Shown here: one piece after another, positions 18,201 through 26,542 of the stretch
How positions within the stretch are numbered: the stretch's first letter is position 1
Layout of the letters: each line of letters begins with the position of its first letter
NCBI RefSeq assembly: GCF_900176255.2
Contig: NZ_FXEG02000004.1
Span: forward strand, 27,514 to 91,513
Reading direction: 5' to 3'
DNA from: Mycobacterium ahvazicum
GTDB lineage: Bacteria; Actinomycetota; Actinomycetes; Mycobacteriales; Mycobacteriaceae
DNA: 64,000 nt
Program-made: the position numbers and the translations under genes
Notes under the pieces: generated by a model
Databases searched by the model: none
Seen by the model: the letters and a program-made list of their open reading frames with translations, nothing else
What the model was told of the DNA's origin: nothing

Positions 18201-19207
18201 AATCCCTAAGCGAGCCATTCGCATTGGACGCAATCACGGTGCGAGTCGATGCGCGCATCGCCATCGCGCTGTGCCCGGACCATTGCGAGCATCCGCAGGA
18301 CCTGCTGAGTCGCGCCGAGGCGGCGATGCCGCACGCCAAATCCGCTCTGGGCAAGATCGCGGTCTACGACTCGGCGTTCGAGTTGCACCGCGACACCGAC
18401 CCCAACCTCGTCGAGGAATTGCGCGCCGCGCTGTTCGAGGGTGAGGAGCCGACGCTGTATTACCAGCCCAAGATCAACACCAGCGACGGAAGCGTGCACA
18501 GCGTCGAGGCACTGCTGCGGTGGGACCACCCGACCCGCGGGGTGCTGCTGCCCGAAGAATTCCTGCCCGCCGCCGAACGAGCCGGGCTGATGCGCAAGAT
18601 CGCTGATCGCACACTCAAACTCGCTCTCTCACAGATCCAGTACTGGCGCGAAAAGGGTGTCACATCGTCGGTCGCGGTGAACCTGGCGACGACCAACCTG
18701 CTCGACCTCGAGCTGGTCGGCTCGATCGAAAGGCTGCTGTGGGCACGCGGTTTGCCCGCCGACGCCCTGATCGTCGAGATCACCGAAAGCGCCCTGGTCG
18801 ACTCGGCGCGGTCGCGTAACACCGTAGCCGAGTTGCAGCGCCTGGGGGTGCGCGTCTCGCTGGACGACTACGGCACCGGCTGGTCGTCGTTGGCGCGCTT
18901 GCAGGATGTCTCGGTCGACGAATTGAAGCTCGACCGCATTTTCGTGGCGCGGCTGGCCCAAGACGCGCGCTCGGTCGCCATCGTGCGGTCGACGGTGGCG
19001 CTGGCGGACAGCCTGGGCGCGGACCTGGTGGCCGAGGGAGTCGAAGATGAGGTCACGCTGAGCGCCCTGCAGCGATTCGGCTGCACGATCACCCAGGGGT
19101 TCGTACACACCCCGCCGTTGCCGCCGGCCGAGCTTGAGGAATGGATCAGTCACAATGTGCCCCAACAGAATCCGAGAACGTCGGAGCAGGCCGGGGTAGC
19201 CGACTAG
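15239..19207 (+). CDS. Large membrane cyclic-di-GMP protein: (membrane module-GGDEF) twice, then EAL
   Basis: A 1322-residue protein. A first multi-helix membrane module (about 15-325) precedes an intact diguanylate cyclase domain (about 335-500, RLGGDEF near 414). After a low-complexity linker (505-560) comes a second membrane module (about 565-870) and a second GGDEF domain (875-1035) whose motif is degenerate, RVTDDEF near 960. The C-terminal EAL phosphodiesterase (about 1065-1305) looks competent: VEALLRW near 1088, VNLATTNL, EITES, DDYGTGWSS, LKLDRIF, AEGVED and QGF. Segments IADITMVFDTGIGSY and LADTVYLFETAAGSY occupy the same place in the two membrane modules, pointing to internal duplication. 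It may make and degrade c-di-GMP in response to a membrane signal. GGAG 5 nt before ATG 15239 supports the start. I do not recall a counterpart at this site in M. tuberculosis. Confidence 0.9.
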   Translation: MKRWTGIPWQRFGLSARLGWLVVAGYGCAGLLIVIADVRNLEGAYATRPVDEIALAGSLLFGSACCLRAARFADGRRRLGWLAMVTAQLGWAIGELIWAFYDVRSQLDHASHPAAAEIVLLLWPFGAMTSLVALSNVSRHSSRRLVLDGLILVTSLLVVSWVFVLEKQLRDTTGSRTATVAQVVNDGILLTTAILMLSRGRPGERPSRSLVAAGIAVISIADITMVFDTGIGSYHVSDLGDLGRVAGLCMITLGALASVNETTQVSASRSEVLSRTLLWLPYLPLALAAVVGFGAIVRAQHGVLTALLGILVGAVLVRQFIALTENQELLSAVAREAFRDSLTGLANRPHFLHRLEDAVAARNEDGAPIAVLCLDLDNFKAVNDGLGHPAGDELLIRVAGRLTAALHDNGLIARLGGDEFAVLLEGSVEESQAAAQDVLEAFSAPIVIDGVPVAVRPSIGFTVATAASTCTVDQLLRHADLAMYTAKREGGHCVRSFVPDIPFSYTFPRSTESAVSAASALPAKLADWVPVSAAVSGASGAPRTAGAHPNTSMPAVAADPPEGPQWGPLPVRITMAFLAIGVITFTATSLAGLNAKDTAFTNILYAALNLLAAMLIGARAYRVAADRLAWWLIALGMASSAVGDFVYLLRVPDGQSPSVADAEYLAFYPFVYLGLLLLVRARLAAVPIPIRLDPLVCGLAMAALGVALRAGPFHAAATRTPDTVLVGLLYPWGDLVLAALAAGMLPVVGWRNEFRWLLLVAGLVGFALADTVYLFETAAGSYRVGTTLDAAWPAASLLVAMASWAPAASVPPALKRGFGSYAVPVACTAVALSVIILDENSRLATALAALSLVTAAVRFSLTLRDVSMMAESYKHAMTDELTTLPNRRSLATALTSMSDSPSAELDPALKTPSRKALLLVKLYEIDEISDSLGRHFGAELLRHIADRLATTVRREDLLARVTDDEFAILLTEGSDLTGARAQAGRLLESLSEPFALDAITVRVDARIAIALCPDHCEHPQDLLSRAEAAMPHAKSALGKIAVYDSAFELHRDTDPNLVEELRAALFEGEEPTLYYQPKINTSDGSVHSVEALLRWDHPTRGVLLPEEFLPAAERAGLMRKIADRTLKLALSQIQYWREKGVTSSVAVNLATTNLLDLELVGSIERLLWARGLPADALIVEITESALVDSARSRNTVAELQRLGVRVSLDDYGTGWSSLARLQDVSVDELKLDRIFVARLAQDARSVAIVRSTVALADSLGADLVAEGVEDEVTLSALQRFGCTITQGFVHTPPLPPAELEEWISHNVPQQNPRTSEQAGVAD

Positions 19208-20247
19208 AACAGCTCCTTGGCCAACAGCTCCAGCGTTGCCACCCGGCCCGGCGCGGTGGCCGGGTCGGTGCCGCGATGAGCCGACGCGACGGGGTTCACC
19301 ATCACCTCGTCGACGCCGAACTGCCCGGCCAGCGCTCGCACCTGCTCGGCGGCCTGGGCCGGAGTGCCGAGGACGGCACGCGCCAACCCGCTGTCCACGA
19401 TGTGCTGCTGAGCCGGCGTCAGTTCGGCCACCTCGGCCTCCTCGACCAGCGGGACCGGGCCCAGCGGCTGTCCGGTCCGCAGCCGAGCCATCATCTGCAA
19501 GTTGGGCAACATCAATGCCGTTGCCTCTTCCCGTGTTTCGGCTACGGCGGCGTTCACCGTCAAGAACGTCACGGGCTCGGCGGTCAGTGCGCTGGGCTCA
19601 AATCGCGTGCGGTAGATTTCGAGCGCCTCTTCGGTTCCGTTGCCGGAGAAGTGATGTGCGAACACATACGGCAGCCCCTTGGCCGCCGCCAAACGCGCCG
19701 AGTACATCGACGAGCCCAACAGCCACAACCGCGGTTCGCTCGCCGCGGCCGGCGTGGCCTTGAGCCGGTAGTCGCCGGAGCGCAACGGAAGCAGCACGCC
19801 GCGCGCACTCATCAACGCCGCGACGTCGTCGAGGTATTCGGGAAAGTTCTCGATGTCGCGATCTTGCTCGGCTGCTGAGCGGGCACCGCGCAACGCGTAC
19901 GACGTGACCGGGTCGGAGCCGGGCGCCCGTCCGATGCCCAGGTCGATTCGGCCCGGCGCCGCGGCTTCCAGCAGGGCGAACTGCTCGGCGACGGCCAGCG
20001 GCGCGTGGTTGGGCAGCATGACTCCGCCGGATCCCAGCCGCACCCGCGAGGTCTGGGCGGCCAGGTAGGCCAGCAACACCGGCGGGCTGGTCGCGCCGAC
20101 CGAGGGCATGTTGTGGTGCTCGGCGACCCAGTAGCGGGTGTAGCCCAGCCGGTCGGCGCTCTGCGCCAGCTGCACGGTCGCGGCCAGCGCGTCACCGGTC
20201 GACTGGTCGGTGCGTACCGGGACGAGATCGAGGACGGAAAGGCGCAC
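19204..20247 (-). CDS. Luciferase-like (FMN/F420-dependent) monooxygenase
   Basis: A 347-residue TIM-barrel protein of the LLM class flavin-dependent oxidoreductases. It starts SVLDLVPV, has YWVAEHHNMP near 45, GSGGVMLPNHAPLAVAEQFALLE and the phosphate-binding GIGRAPGSDP, matching the group that includes E. coli YhbW. The substrate cannot be inferred. GTG 20247 follows a GAGG about 6 nt upstream; a longer open frame runs back into the neighbouring FAD gene and is a shadow. Its stop overlaps that of the convergent GGDEF/EAL gene by 4 nt. Confidence 0.88.
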   Translation of the reverse strand: MRLSVLDLVPVRTDQSTGDALAATVQLAQSADRLGYTRYWVAEHHNMPSVGATSPPVLLAYLAAQTSRVRLGSGGVMLPNHAPLAVAEQFALLEAAAPGRIDLGIGRAPGSDPVTSYALRGARSAAEQDRDIENFPEYLDDVAALMSARGVLLPLRSGDYRLKATPAAASEPRLWLLGSSMYSARLAAAKGLPYVFAHHFSGNGTEEALEIYRTRFEPSALTAEPVTFLTVNAAVAETREEATALMLPNLQMMARLRTGQPLGPVPLVEEAEVAELTPAQQHIVDSGLARAVLGTPAQAAEQVRALAGQFGVDEVMVNPVASAHRGTDPATAPGRVATLELLAKELF

Positions 20248-20285
20248 GATGGCCTCAACGCATTCGGCGCGGGGTTCGTTCCCGG

Positions 20286-21416
20286 CTAGTAGTTGCTCGG
20301 CGTAATCGAATTCACGACGGCCTCGAACTGCTCCTGCGAGATCGGGGCCCCGCCGGGAATGTTGTCGGTGGCCAGGAACTGGGTGCGCTCGGTATAGCCG
20401 TGAAAGCGCTTGAAGTAGTTGGTGAAGCCGACCCCGTGGTCGACCCAGTCGCCCTGGCTGACCCGCTTGAGCTCGCCGGCCAGGATGTAGGCGCCCAGCA
20501 GCGCGACACTGGTCCCCTGGCCCGACAGCGGCGAGCAGCAGTACGCCGCGTCGCCGACCAGCGCCACCCGGCCGATCGACCAGTGATCCATCACGATCTG
20601 CGCCATCTCGTCGAAGTAGAAGTCCGGTGCGTCGCGCATGTACTTCAGCAGTTGTGGGCGTACCCAGCCGTCGCCGGCCATCCGCTGCTCGACCTCGGCG
20701 AATTGGGCTTCGATGTCGCGGTAGTCCAGCCGCAGTTCGGTGTCCATGAAGCCCAGCATGGCGCGCGCCTCGGTGTTGTTGCGGGCGCTGTAGACCCCGG
20801 CCATCGTGGTGTCGCCGTAGTGCCACATCTGCCAGAAGTCCAGATTCAGGAAATTGGGCACGGTGAAGATCGCGGCGTGCGTGCCCAGCCGCTTGATGAA
20901 TCGTTCCTCGGGACCGAAAACCAGTCGGCGCACATTGGAATGCAGACCGTCGGCGCCGATCACCAGGTCGAAGCTGCGCGCGGGTGCACGTTCGAACGTC
21001 ACATCGACGGCCAGGCCGCGGTTCTGCAGACCGGTGATGCTGTCGTCGAAGAGGTACTCGGTCGCGGGCTGCGTTGCCTCGTAAAGCAACTCGACCAAAT
21101 CGTCGCGCAGCAGCTCGATGTCCGGGTTGTCGATGGGGCCACCGGTCGGCGTCGATTCGGTGTCGCGGGAGAGCTCGTTGCCGTCGCGGTCGACGACCGA
21201 GGAGCCGCGAATGCCCGTCTTGCGATCGGCGGCGGCGGCCAGCAGACCCATGCGGTCCAGCACCGTGAGCGCCGGACCGCGCACATCGATGGCCTGCCCG
21301 CCCGGGCGCAGGCCTGGGTGGCTCTCCACAACGGTCACCGAATAGCCATGCCGCCCAAGCCAATACGCCAACGTTGTACCGGCGACGCTGGCCCCGGAAA
21401 TCAGTACTTTAACCAT
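20286..21416 (-). CDS. FAD-dependent aromatic monooxygenase (Rv1260-like)
   Basis: A 376-residue group A flavoprotein monooxygenase. ISGASVAGTTLAYWL (residues 5-19) is the Rossmann FAD motif, LVIGADGLHSNVR near 155 the DG motif and ALVGDAAYCCSPLSGQGTS near 280 the GD motif that contacts FAD ribitol. The family hydroxylates small aromatics or drugs (TetX-like); the substrate is unknown. It matches Rv1260 in position and size. Six nt downstream of udgB, it is likely in an operon udgB-Rv1260-LLM monooxygenase. Confidence 0.9.
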   Translation of the reverse strand: MVKVLISGASVAGTTLAYWLGRHGYSVTVVESHPGLRPGGQAIDVRGPALTVLDRMGLLAAAADRKTGIRGSSVVDRDGNELSRDTESTPTGGPIDNPDIELLRDDLVELLYEATQPATEYLFDDSITGLQNRGLAVDVTFERAPARSFDLVIGADGLHSNVRRLVFGPEERFIKRLGTHAAIFTVPNFLNLDFWQMWHYGDTTMAGVYSARNNTEARAMLGFMDTELRLDYRDIEAQFAEVEQRMAGDGWVRPQLLKYMRDAPDFYFDEMAQIVMDHWSIGRVALVGDAAYCCSPLSGQGTSVALLGAYILAGELKRVSQGDWVDHGVGFTNYFKRFHGYTERTQFLATDNIPGGAPISQEQFEAVVNSITPSNY

Positions 21417-21422
21417 AGAAGG

Positions 21423-22259
21423 TCACTTAATCCCTGCCAGCTTCTTGGCTTCAATGAAGATATCGTCAAGCATTGCCGGAGTCAGCCTACCGGTGAACAT
21501 GTTTTGCTGGCTGGGGTGGTAGCAACCCAGCAAACGCACGCCCGACGGTAACTCGGCGACGGCACCGTGGCCGAAGCGCGGCTTGGGCGTTGCTCGCATC
21601 GCGGTGACACCCGGCAGCCGCAACGCGATCTGCCAGCCGAACCCGCCAAGGGCGACGATGGTGCGCACGTGCTCAGCCACCAACCGCCATTCGGCTTCCA
21701 GCCAGGGCCAACACGTGTCACGCTCGGCCGGGGTCGGGGCGTTGGCCGGCGGCGCGCATCGCACCGGGGCGGAAATGCGAACCTGCTTGGTGTGCAACCC
21801 ATCTGCGGCGTCCACGCTGGTCGGCTGGTTCACCAGCCCGGCCCGATACAGGGCGGCGTACAGCTGGTCGCCGGAGCGGTCGCCGGTGAACATCCGCCCG
21901 GTTCGGTTGGCGCCGTGCGCGGCCGGCGCCAGCCCGACGATGAAGATTCGCGGCCGTATCGATCCCCATCCCGGCACCGGCCGGCCCCAATACGGCTGGT
22001 CGGCGAACGCACGCCGTTTGGCCACGGCGACCTCCTCCCGCCAGGCGACCAGACGCGGGCAGGCGCGACAGACGCTGACCACGGCGTCCAGTTCCGGCAC
22101 CGAGCCGGCCGCGCCGGCCAGCGCCCGGACCTGTGCCGCGTCGGCGGCCTTCGGGGTCCCCGGTTCGGCCGGATCGCCGGGCCATCCGGTGCCGGGCAGC
22201 ACCGGCGAATCGAAGGCCAATCCGGTATTCGGATGAACAAGCACATGAACATCCTGCAT
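21423..22259 (-). CDS. udgB: Uracil-DNA glycosylase UdgB (family 5, Fe-S)
   Basis: Thermostable-type UDG that removes uracil and other deaminated bases. Four Cys fit the 4Fe-4S ligands: Cys64 and Cys67 (VCRACP), Cys168 and Cys183. Catalytic motif A is GLAPAAHGANRTGR (109-122), which lacks the family 4 acidic residue as expected of family 5, and motif B is CYHPSQQN. The 278 residues align over their length with Rv1259 as I remember it. The start at 22259 gives a short variable N-terminus; a start slightly downstream is possible. Divergent from tap. Confidence 0.92.
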   Translation of the reverse strand: MQDVHVLVHPNTGLAFDSPVLPGTGWPGDPAEPGTPKAADAAQVRALAGAAGSVPELDAVVSVCRACPRLVAWREEVAVAKRRAFADQPYWGRPVPGWGSIRPRIFIVGLAPAAHGANRTGRMFTGDRSGDQLYAALYRAGLVNQPTSVDAADGLHTKQVRISAPVRCAPPANAPTPAERDTCWPWLEAEWRLVAEHVRTIVALGGFGWQIALRLPGVTAMRATPKPRFGHGAVAELPSGVRLLGCYHPSQQNMFTGRLTPAMLDDIFIEAKKLAGIK

Positions 22260-22285
22260 TCAGCCGACAGGAGCACGAAATTCGG

Positions 22286-22315
22286 TGGCTGCCGCGATCG
22301 CTTTGGGGTTAGATT
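22286..22315 (+). promoter_or_regulatory. Candidate tap promoter
   Basis: TAGATT (22310-22315) fits the mycobacterial -10 consensus TANNNT and lies 15 nt before ATG 22331. An 18-nt spacer leads back to a weak -35 TGGCTG (22286-22291), preceded by the AT-rich GAAATTC (22277-22283). An AT-rich block next to a poor -35 is the layout of WhiB7-dependent promoters, and tap is in the WhiB7 regulon of M. tuberculosis. The hexamer match is observed; WhiB7 control is inference. Confidence 0.4.
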
Positions 22316-22330
22316 CTCCCGGCGATATTT

Positions 22331-23578
22331 ATGACACATTCCAGCCGAGGTCCGGCACTTCTGATCCTGTTCGCCACGCTGGTGGCGACCGCGGGTACCG
22401 GCATTTCGCTGGTCGCTTTCCCCTGGCTGGCGCTGCAGCACCGGGAGAGCGCAGGCGACGCGTCGATCGTGGCAGCGGCGATGACGGTGCCGCTGGTGCT
22501 CTCCACGCTGGTCGCCGGGACCGCGGTCGACTTTTTCGGGCGCCGGCGCATTTCGCTGGTCTCCGATTGGTTGTCCGGCATGGCGGTGGCCTCGGTTCCG
22601 GTGATCGCCTGGCTATTCGGGGCGAATGCGCTCAATGTCGCCGAGCTGGCCGTATTGGCATTTCTTTCGGCCGGATTCGACCCCGCCGGGACAACGGCGC
22701 GCCAGTCGATGCTGCCCGAGGCCGCCGCGCGGGCCAACTGGTCGCTGGACCGCACCAACAGCGTGTACGAGGCGATTCTCAATCTGGCTTACATCGTGGG
22801 TCCGGGTATCGGCGGTTTGATGATCGCCACGGTCGGCGGCGTCAACACGATGTGGATCACCGCGGGCTGTTTTGGGTTGTCGTTCATCGCAATTGGGGTG
22901 CTGCGGCTCGAGGGCATCGGCAAGCCGCATCACGCCACCCGGCCCGACGGGTTGGTGTCCGGCGTCGCCGAGGGTTTGCGTTTCGTCTGGAACATGCGCG
23001 TGCTACGCACGCTCGCGTTGGTCGATCTGGTTGTCACGGCGCTGTATCTGCCGATGGAAAGCGTGCTGTTTCCCAAGTACTTCAGCGATCGTCACGAACC
23101 CGCGGAGTTGGGCTGGGCGCTGATGGCGCTCGGGGCCGGCGGCGTGGCGGGTGCCCTCGGTTATGCCGTGCTGTCGAAGTATCTGCGGCGGCGCACGGCC
23201 GTGCTGACCGCGACGCTGACGTTCGGTGCCGCGTCGGTCGGGATCGCGTTCCTGCCGCCGCTGCCGGTGATCCTGGTGCTGTGCGCGCTGACCGGCTTGG
23301 TATACGGGCCGATCCAGCCGATCTACAACTACGTGATGCAGACCCGGGCTCCGCACCATCTGCGCGGCCGGGTGGTCGGGGTGATGACGGGGCTGACCTT
23401 CGCCGCGGGCCCGCTGGGCTTATTGGTAGCCGGTCCGCTGGCCGACGCCGCCGGGCTGCGGGTCACGTTCCTGGCGTTGGCGGTGCCCATCATCGTGGTC
23501 GGCCTGATCGCCTGCGCGCTGCCGTCGCTGCGCGAACTCGATCGCGCGCCGGAGTTTGCTGAGGATTCCGCGCCGTAA
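22331..23578 (+). CDS. tap: Tap-like MFS multidrug efflux pump
   Basis: A 415-residue, 12-helix major facilitator (Rv1258c orthologue by order and size). Motif A is seen as GTAVDFFGRRRISLV near 60-75, then DWLSGMAVAS; central loop LEGIGKPHHATRP near 195; second half starting VLRTLALVDLVVTALYLP. Tap exports tetracyclines, aminoglycosides and other drugs in mycobacteria. Transcribed away from udgB across a 71-bp gap with a candidate promoter. The next gene starts 9 nt downstream, so they are probably cotranscribed. Confidence 0.9.
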   Translation: MTHSSRGPALLILFATLVATAGTGISLVAFPWLALQHRESAGDASIVAAAMTVPLVLSTLVAGTAVDFFGRRRISLVSDWLSGMAVASVPVIAWLFGANALNVAELAVLAFLSAGFDPAGTTARQSMLPEAAARANWSLDRTNSVYEAILNLAYIVGPGIGGLMIATVGGVNTMWITAGCFGLSFIAIGVLRLEGIGKPHHATRPDGLVSGVAEGLRFVWNMRVLRTLALVDLVVTALYLPMESVLFPKYFSDRHEPAELGWALMALGAGGVAGALGYAVLSKYLRRRTAVLTATLTFGAASVGIAFLPPLPVILVLCALTGLVYGPIQPIYNYVMQTRAPHHLRGRVVGVMTGLTFAAGPLGLLVAGPLADAAGLRVTFLALAVPIIVVGLIACALPSLRELDRAPEFAEDSAP

Positions 23579-23587
23579 AATCGGCAC

Positions 23588-24967
23588 GTGAGCACCACAG
23601 TCAATGAAGACATGCTGGCCGGCCTGATCGCCGATCTACCGGACGGGATGGTGGTCACCGACCCGACCATTACCGACGGCTATCGCCACGACCGCGCCTT
23701 CGATCCGGCGGCCGGCACGCCGCTGGCCGTGGTGCGGGTGCGCTGCACCGAAGACGTGCAGAAAGTGTTGCGCTGGGCCACCGCCCACCGGGTGCCCGTC
23801 GTGCCGCGCGGGGCCGGCACCGGCTTGTCGGGCGGGGCGACGGCGCTGGCCAACGGGATCGTGCTGTCGACCGAGAAGATGCGCGACATCACCATCGACC
23901 CGGTCACCCGGACCGCGGTATGCCAGCCCGGGCTGCTCAACGCCGAGGTGAAGAAGGCCGTCGCCGAGCACGGCCTGTGGTATCCGCCGGACCCGTCGTC
24001 GTATGAAATCTGCAGCATCGGCGGCAATATCGCCACCAACGCCGGCGGCCTGTGCTGCGTGAAATACGGCGTCACCACCGACTACGTGCTGGGGATGCAG
24101 GTGGTGCTGGCCGACGGCACCGCGGTGCGGCTGGGTGGTCCGCGGTTGAAGGACGTCGCGGGGCTGTCGCTGACCAAGCTGTTCGTCGGCAGTGAAGGCA
24201 CGCTGGGCGTCGTCACGGAGGTGACGCTGCGGCTGCTGCCCGCGCAGAACACGTCGAGCGTCGTGGTGGCCAGCTTCGCCTCGGTGGAGTCGGCCGTCGA
24301 CGCGGTGCTGGGCGTCACGTCGCGGCTGCGGCCCGCAATGCTGGAGTTCATGGATTCGGCGGCGATCAACGCCGTCGAGGACATCTTGCGCATGGACCTG
24401 GACCGTGGGGCCGCCGCGATGTTGGTGGCCGGCTCCGATGAGCGCGGCCGCGCCAGCGGCCAGGACGCCGAACTGATCGCCTCGATATTCGCCGAGAACA
24501 AGGCAACGGACGTTTTCACTACCGACGATCCGGCCGAGGGCGAGGCGTTTGTGGCCGCGCGCCGGTTCTGTATCCCCGCCGTCGAGGCCAAGGGTTCGCT
24601 GCTGCTCGAAGACGTCGGGGTGCCGCTTCCCGCGCTGGGGAAGCTGGTGACCGGGATTGCCCACATCGCCGCGCAGCGCGACCTGATGATCTCGGTGATC
24701 GCCCACGCCGGCGACGGCAACACCCACCCGCTGATCGTGTTCGACCCCGCCGACGCCGCGATGGCCGCGCGCGCCCAGCTCGCGTTCGGCGAAATCATGG
24801 ACCTGGCAGTCGGATTGGGTGGCACCATCACCGGCGAGCACGGGGTGGGCCGGCTGAAGCGGCCCTGGCTGGACGGCTACCTCGGGCCCGAGGTGATGGC
24901 GCTCAACCAGCGCATCAAACAGGCCCTGGACCCGCTGGGCATCCTCAACCCCGGCGCGGCGATCTAG
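23588..24967 (+). CDS. FAD-linked oxidase, GlcD/D-lactate dehydrogenase-like
   Basis: A 459-residue cytosolic VAO-family flavoprotein (Rv1257c orthologue). The FAD domain carries VPVVPRGAGTGLSGGATAL near 75-93 and CSIGGNIATNAGGLCCVKYG near 140; the C-terminal cap ends with NTHPLIVFDP and GTITGEHGVGRLKRPWL, which holds the family's conserved EHG. Likely oxidises a 2-hydroxy acid such as glycolate or D-lactate; the exact substrate is not readable. GTG 23588 follows tap by 9 nt, and the stop converges on the Crp-like gene. Confidence 0.9.
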   Translation: MSTTVNEDMLAGLIADLPDGMVVTDPTITDGYRHDRAFDPAAGTPLAVVRVRCTEDVQKVLRWATAHRVPVVPRGAGTGLSGGATALANGIVLSTEKMRDITIDPVTRTAVCQPGLLNAEVKKAVAEHGLWYPPDPSSYEICSIGGNIATNAGGLCCVKYGVTTDYVLGMQVVLADGTAVRLGGPRLKDVAGLSLTKLFVGSEGTLGVVTEVTLRLLPAQNTSSVVVASFASVESAVDAVLGVTSRLRPAMLEFMDSAAINAVEDILRMDLDRGAAAMLVAGSDERGRASGQDAELIASIFAENKATDVFTTDDPAEGEAFVAARRFCIPAVEAKGSLLLEDVGVPLPALGKLVTGIAHIAAQRDLMISVIAHAGDGNTHPLIVFDPADAAMAARAQLAFGEIMDLAVGLGGTITGEHGVGRLKRPWLDGYLGPEVMALNQRIKQALDPLGILNPGAAI

Positions 24968-25038
24968 TTCTACGGGTCGGCGTGCGGCGGCGGGTTGGCG
25001 GTGTGCCCAGACGGTGAAGGGAATCCCGGCGTGAATGA

Positions 25039-25716
25039 TCAGCGGGCGCGGTGGGCGAGTTTTTCGGGAGCAAGGATGAAGAGGGTCTTGCCTTCTTGGC
25101 GGATCCAGCCGCGCTGAGTGAAGTCGGAGAGTGCTTTGTTGACCGTCTCACGGGAGGAGCCAAGGAGTTGAGCCAACTCTTCTTGGGTGAGATTGAGCAC
25201 GACGCTGAGCGTTTGTTCGGTGCCGACCCCCCCGAATCGCTGCGCCTGGTAGAGCAATTGTTTGGCCACCCGGCCCGGAACGTCGGTGAAGATCAGGTCG
25301 CACAGCGTGTCGTTGGTGCGTCGTAGTCGGCGGGCCAGCATTGTGAGGAGTCGTTCGGCCATGCTGGGGTAGGCGGCGGTCCAGGCCCGCAGCGCACCGC
25401 GGTCCATCCGCACTGCCTGTACTTCGGTCAACGTGGCTACGGTCGAGGTTCGTGGTCCCGGATCGAACAGGGCGAGCTCGCCGAACATGTCAGTCGGGCC
25501 GAGCACTGCGATCAGGGTTTCGCGGCCGTCTGGAGTCTTACGCACGACTTTGACTTTCCCGGCGAGCACGACGTACAAGTCGTTGCCTGGTTCGCCTTCG
25601 GTGAACACGGTGCGGCGGGGCGGGAAGCTCACCTGCTCGAGCTCGCCCGCCAGGACGGCAAGGGCGTCGGGGCCAACGCCGTGCAGCATTGCAACTCGCG
25701 CTAGAACATCTTGCAC
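25039..25716 (-). CDS. Crp/Fnr-family regulator, paralogue of mycobacterial Crp
   Basis: A 225-residue cyclic-nucleotide-type transcription factor closely resembling Rv3676 Crp (from memory, shared stretches include FGELALFDPGPRTS, ARRLRRTND and FTDVPGRVAKQLL). Residues about 10-130 form the cNMP beta-roll (TEGEPGNDLYVVLAGKVKV, then FGELALF in the phosphate cassette region), 145-215 the winged helix with recognition helix SSRETVNKALSDF. GTG 25716 has AAAGG about 7-8 nt upstream and aligns with the Rv3676 start; an upstream ATG at 25779 adds 21 residues. Located after the mmpS-mmpL-tetR operon, this is an extra copy outside the normal crp locus. Confidence 0.88.
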   Translation of the reverse strand: MQDVLARVAMLHGVGPDALAVLAGELEQVSFPPRRTVFTEGEPGNDLYVVLAGKVKVVRKTPDGRETLIAVLGPTDMFGELALFDPGPRTSTVATLTEVQAVRMDRGALRAWTAAYPSMAERLLTMLARRLRRTNDTLCDLIFTDVPGRVAKQLLYQAQRFGGVGTEQTLSVVLNLTQEELAQLLGSSRETVNKALSDFTQRGWIRQEGKTLFILAPEKLAHRAR

Positions 25717-25817
25717 CAGAGCGCCTTTCGCGTCCGCGGCGTCACGGGAAGTCCGGTGTGAGGGCTGCGGCACAACCATGTTTCGCGCACCTTCCCGGCG
25801 TGGTGTTCACGAAGAAT

Positions 25818-25832
25818 GTTAGCTCATCTAAC
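25818..25832. promoter_or_regulatory. Short palindrome between tetR and the Crp-like gene
   Basis: GTTAG (25818-25822) and CTAAC (25828-25832) form a 5-bp inverted repeat about 100 nt upstream of GTG 25716. On the minus strand the second half overlaps a -10-like TAACAT. Could be an operator for the TetR or the Crp-like protein; the short arms make it a weak call. Confidence 0.3.
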
Positions 25833-25867
25833 CCTGGCTTTGGCCGGGTGTGCGCAGGCCTCGCGAG

Positions 25868-26542
25868 TTACGACCGATCGGGTCCGGCAGCACTGGAGGG
25901 GCGGGTGACTGCCGGCAGCACAAGCGTATCGATGACGTTCCGCACTAAATCGGCGTCGACGGTCTGGCCGCTCAGGGCCCGTAGCAGACCCATCGCCACG
26001 ATCACGTCGGCGACCAGTGACCAATCACGGTCGCCGGCTATCTCGCCGCGGTCGGCAGCTTGGGTGAAAATGGCTGACAGCACGCGGCGGCCTTTGAAGA
26101 GAATCAATTCGTCGAGCGCAGAAGCCATATCGGGATCCTGGGCAGCTTCCAACCCGACGCGCAGGATCAGGTCATTGGAGATCAGGTCGTCGTCGTTGCG
26201 GGCTACACGCTCGACGATGACCTGCAGATCACCCGATAGGCTGCCGGTATCGGGCGGGCCGTCGTCCAACAGATGCGGTCGCCAATAGACCAACGCGTCG
26301 GTGATCAGTGCCGTCTTCGATGACCAGCGGCGATAGATAGCAGCTTTACCGACACCGGCACGCGCGGCGATGTCGTTCATGTTGGTGGCGCTATAGCCTT
26401 GTTCGGCCAGAATCTCCAAGGCAGCGTTGAGGATTGCGGGATCACGTGACCGGTCGAGGCGCCCGCTGGTGCGTTGGCGCAGCTTGGACTCGGGTTCGGC
26501 GATACAGTCCTCGGGTCGACCAGACGTTCGCGTGTCACTCAT
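25868..26542 (-). CDS. TetR-family repressor of the mmpSL operon
   Basis: A 224-residue TetR protein. The helix-turn-helix is at about 36-82 (ILNAALEILAEQGYSATN, then DIAARAGVGKAAIYRRW). The ligand domain is unspecific. Its start codon overlaps the mmpL stop by 4 nt (ATGA), so it is translated with the exporter and probably represses it, as small regulators do for mmpS5-mmpL5. The inducing ligand, perhaps a pump substrate, is unknown. Confidence 0.9.
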   Translation of the reverse strand: MSDTRTSGRPEDCIAEPESKLRQRTSGRLDRSRDPAILNAALEILAEQGYSATNMNDIAARAGVGKAAIYRRWSSKTALITDALVYWRPHLLDDGPPDTGSLSGDLQVIVERVARNDDDLISNDLILRVGLEAAQDPDMASALDELILFKGRRVLSAIFTQAADRGEIAGDRDWSLVADVIVAMGLLRALSGQTVDADLVRNVIDTLVLPAVTRPSSAAGPDRS

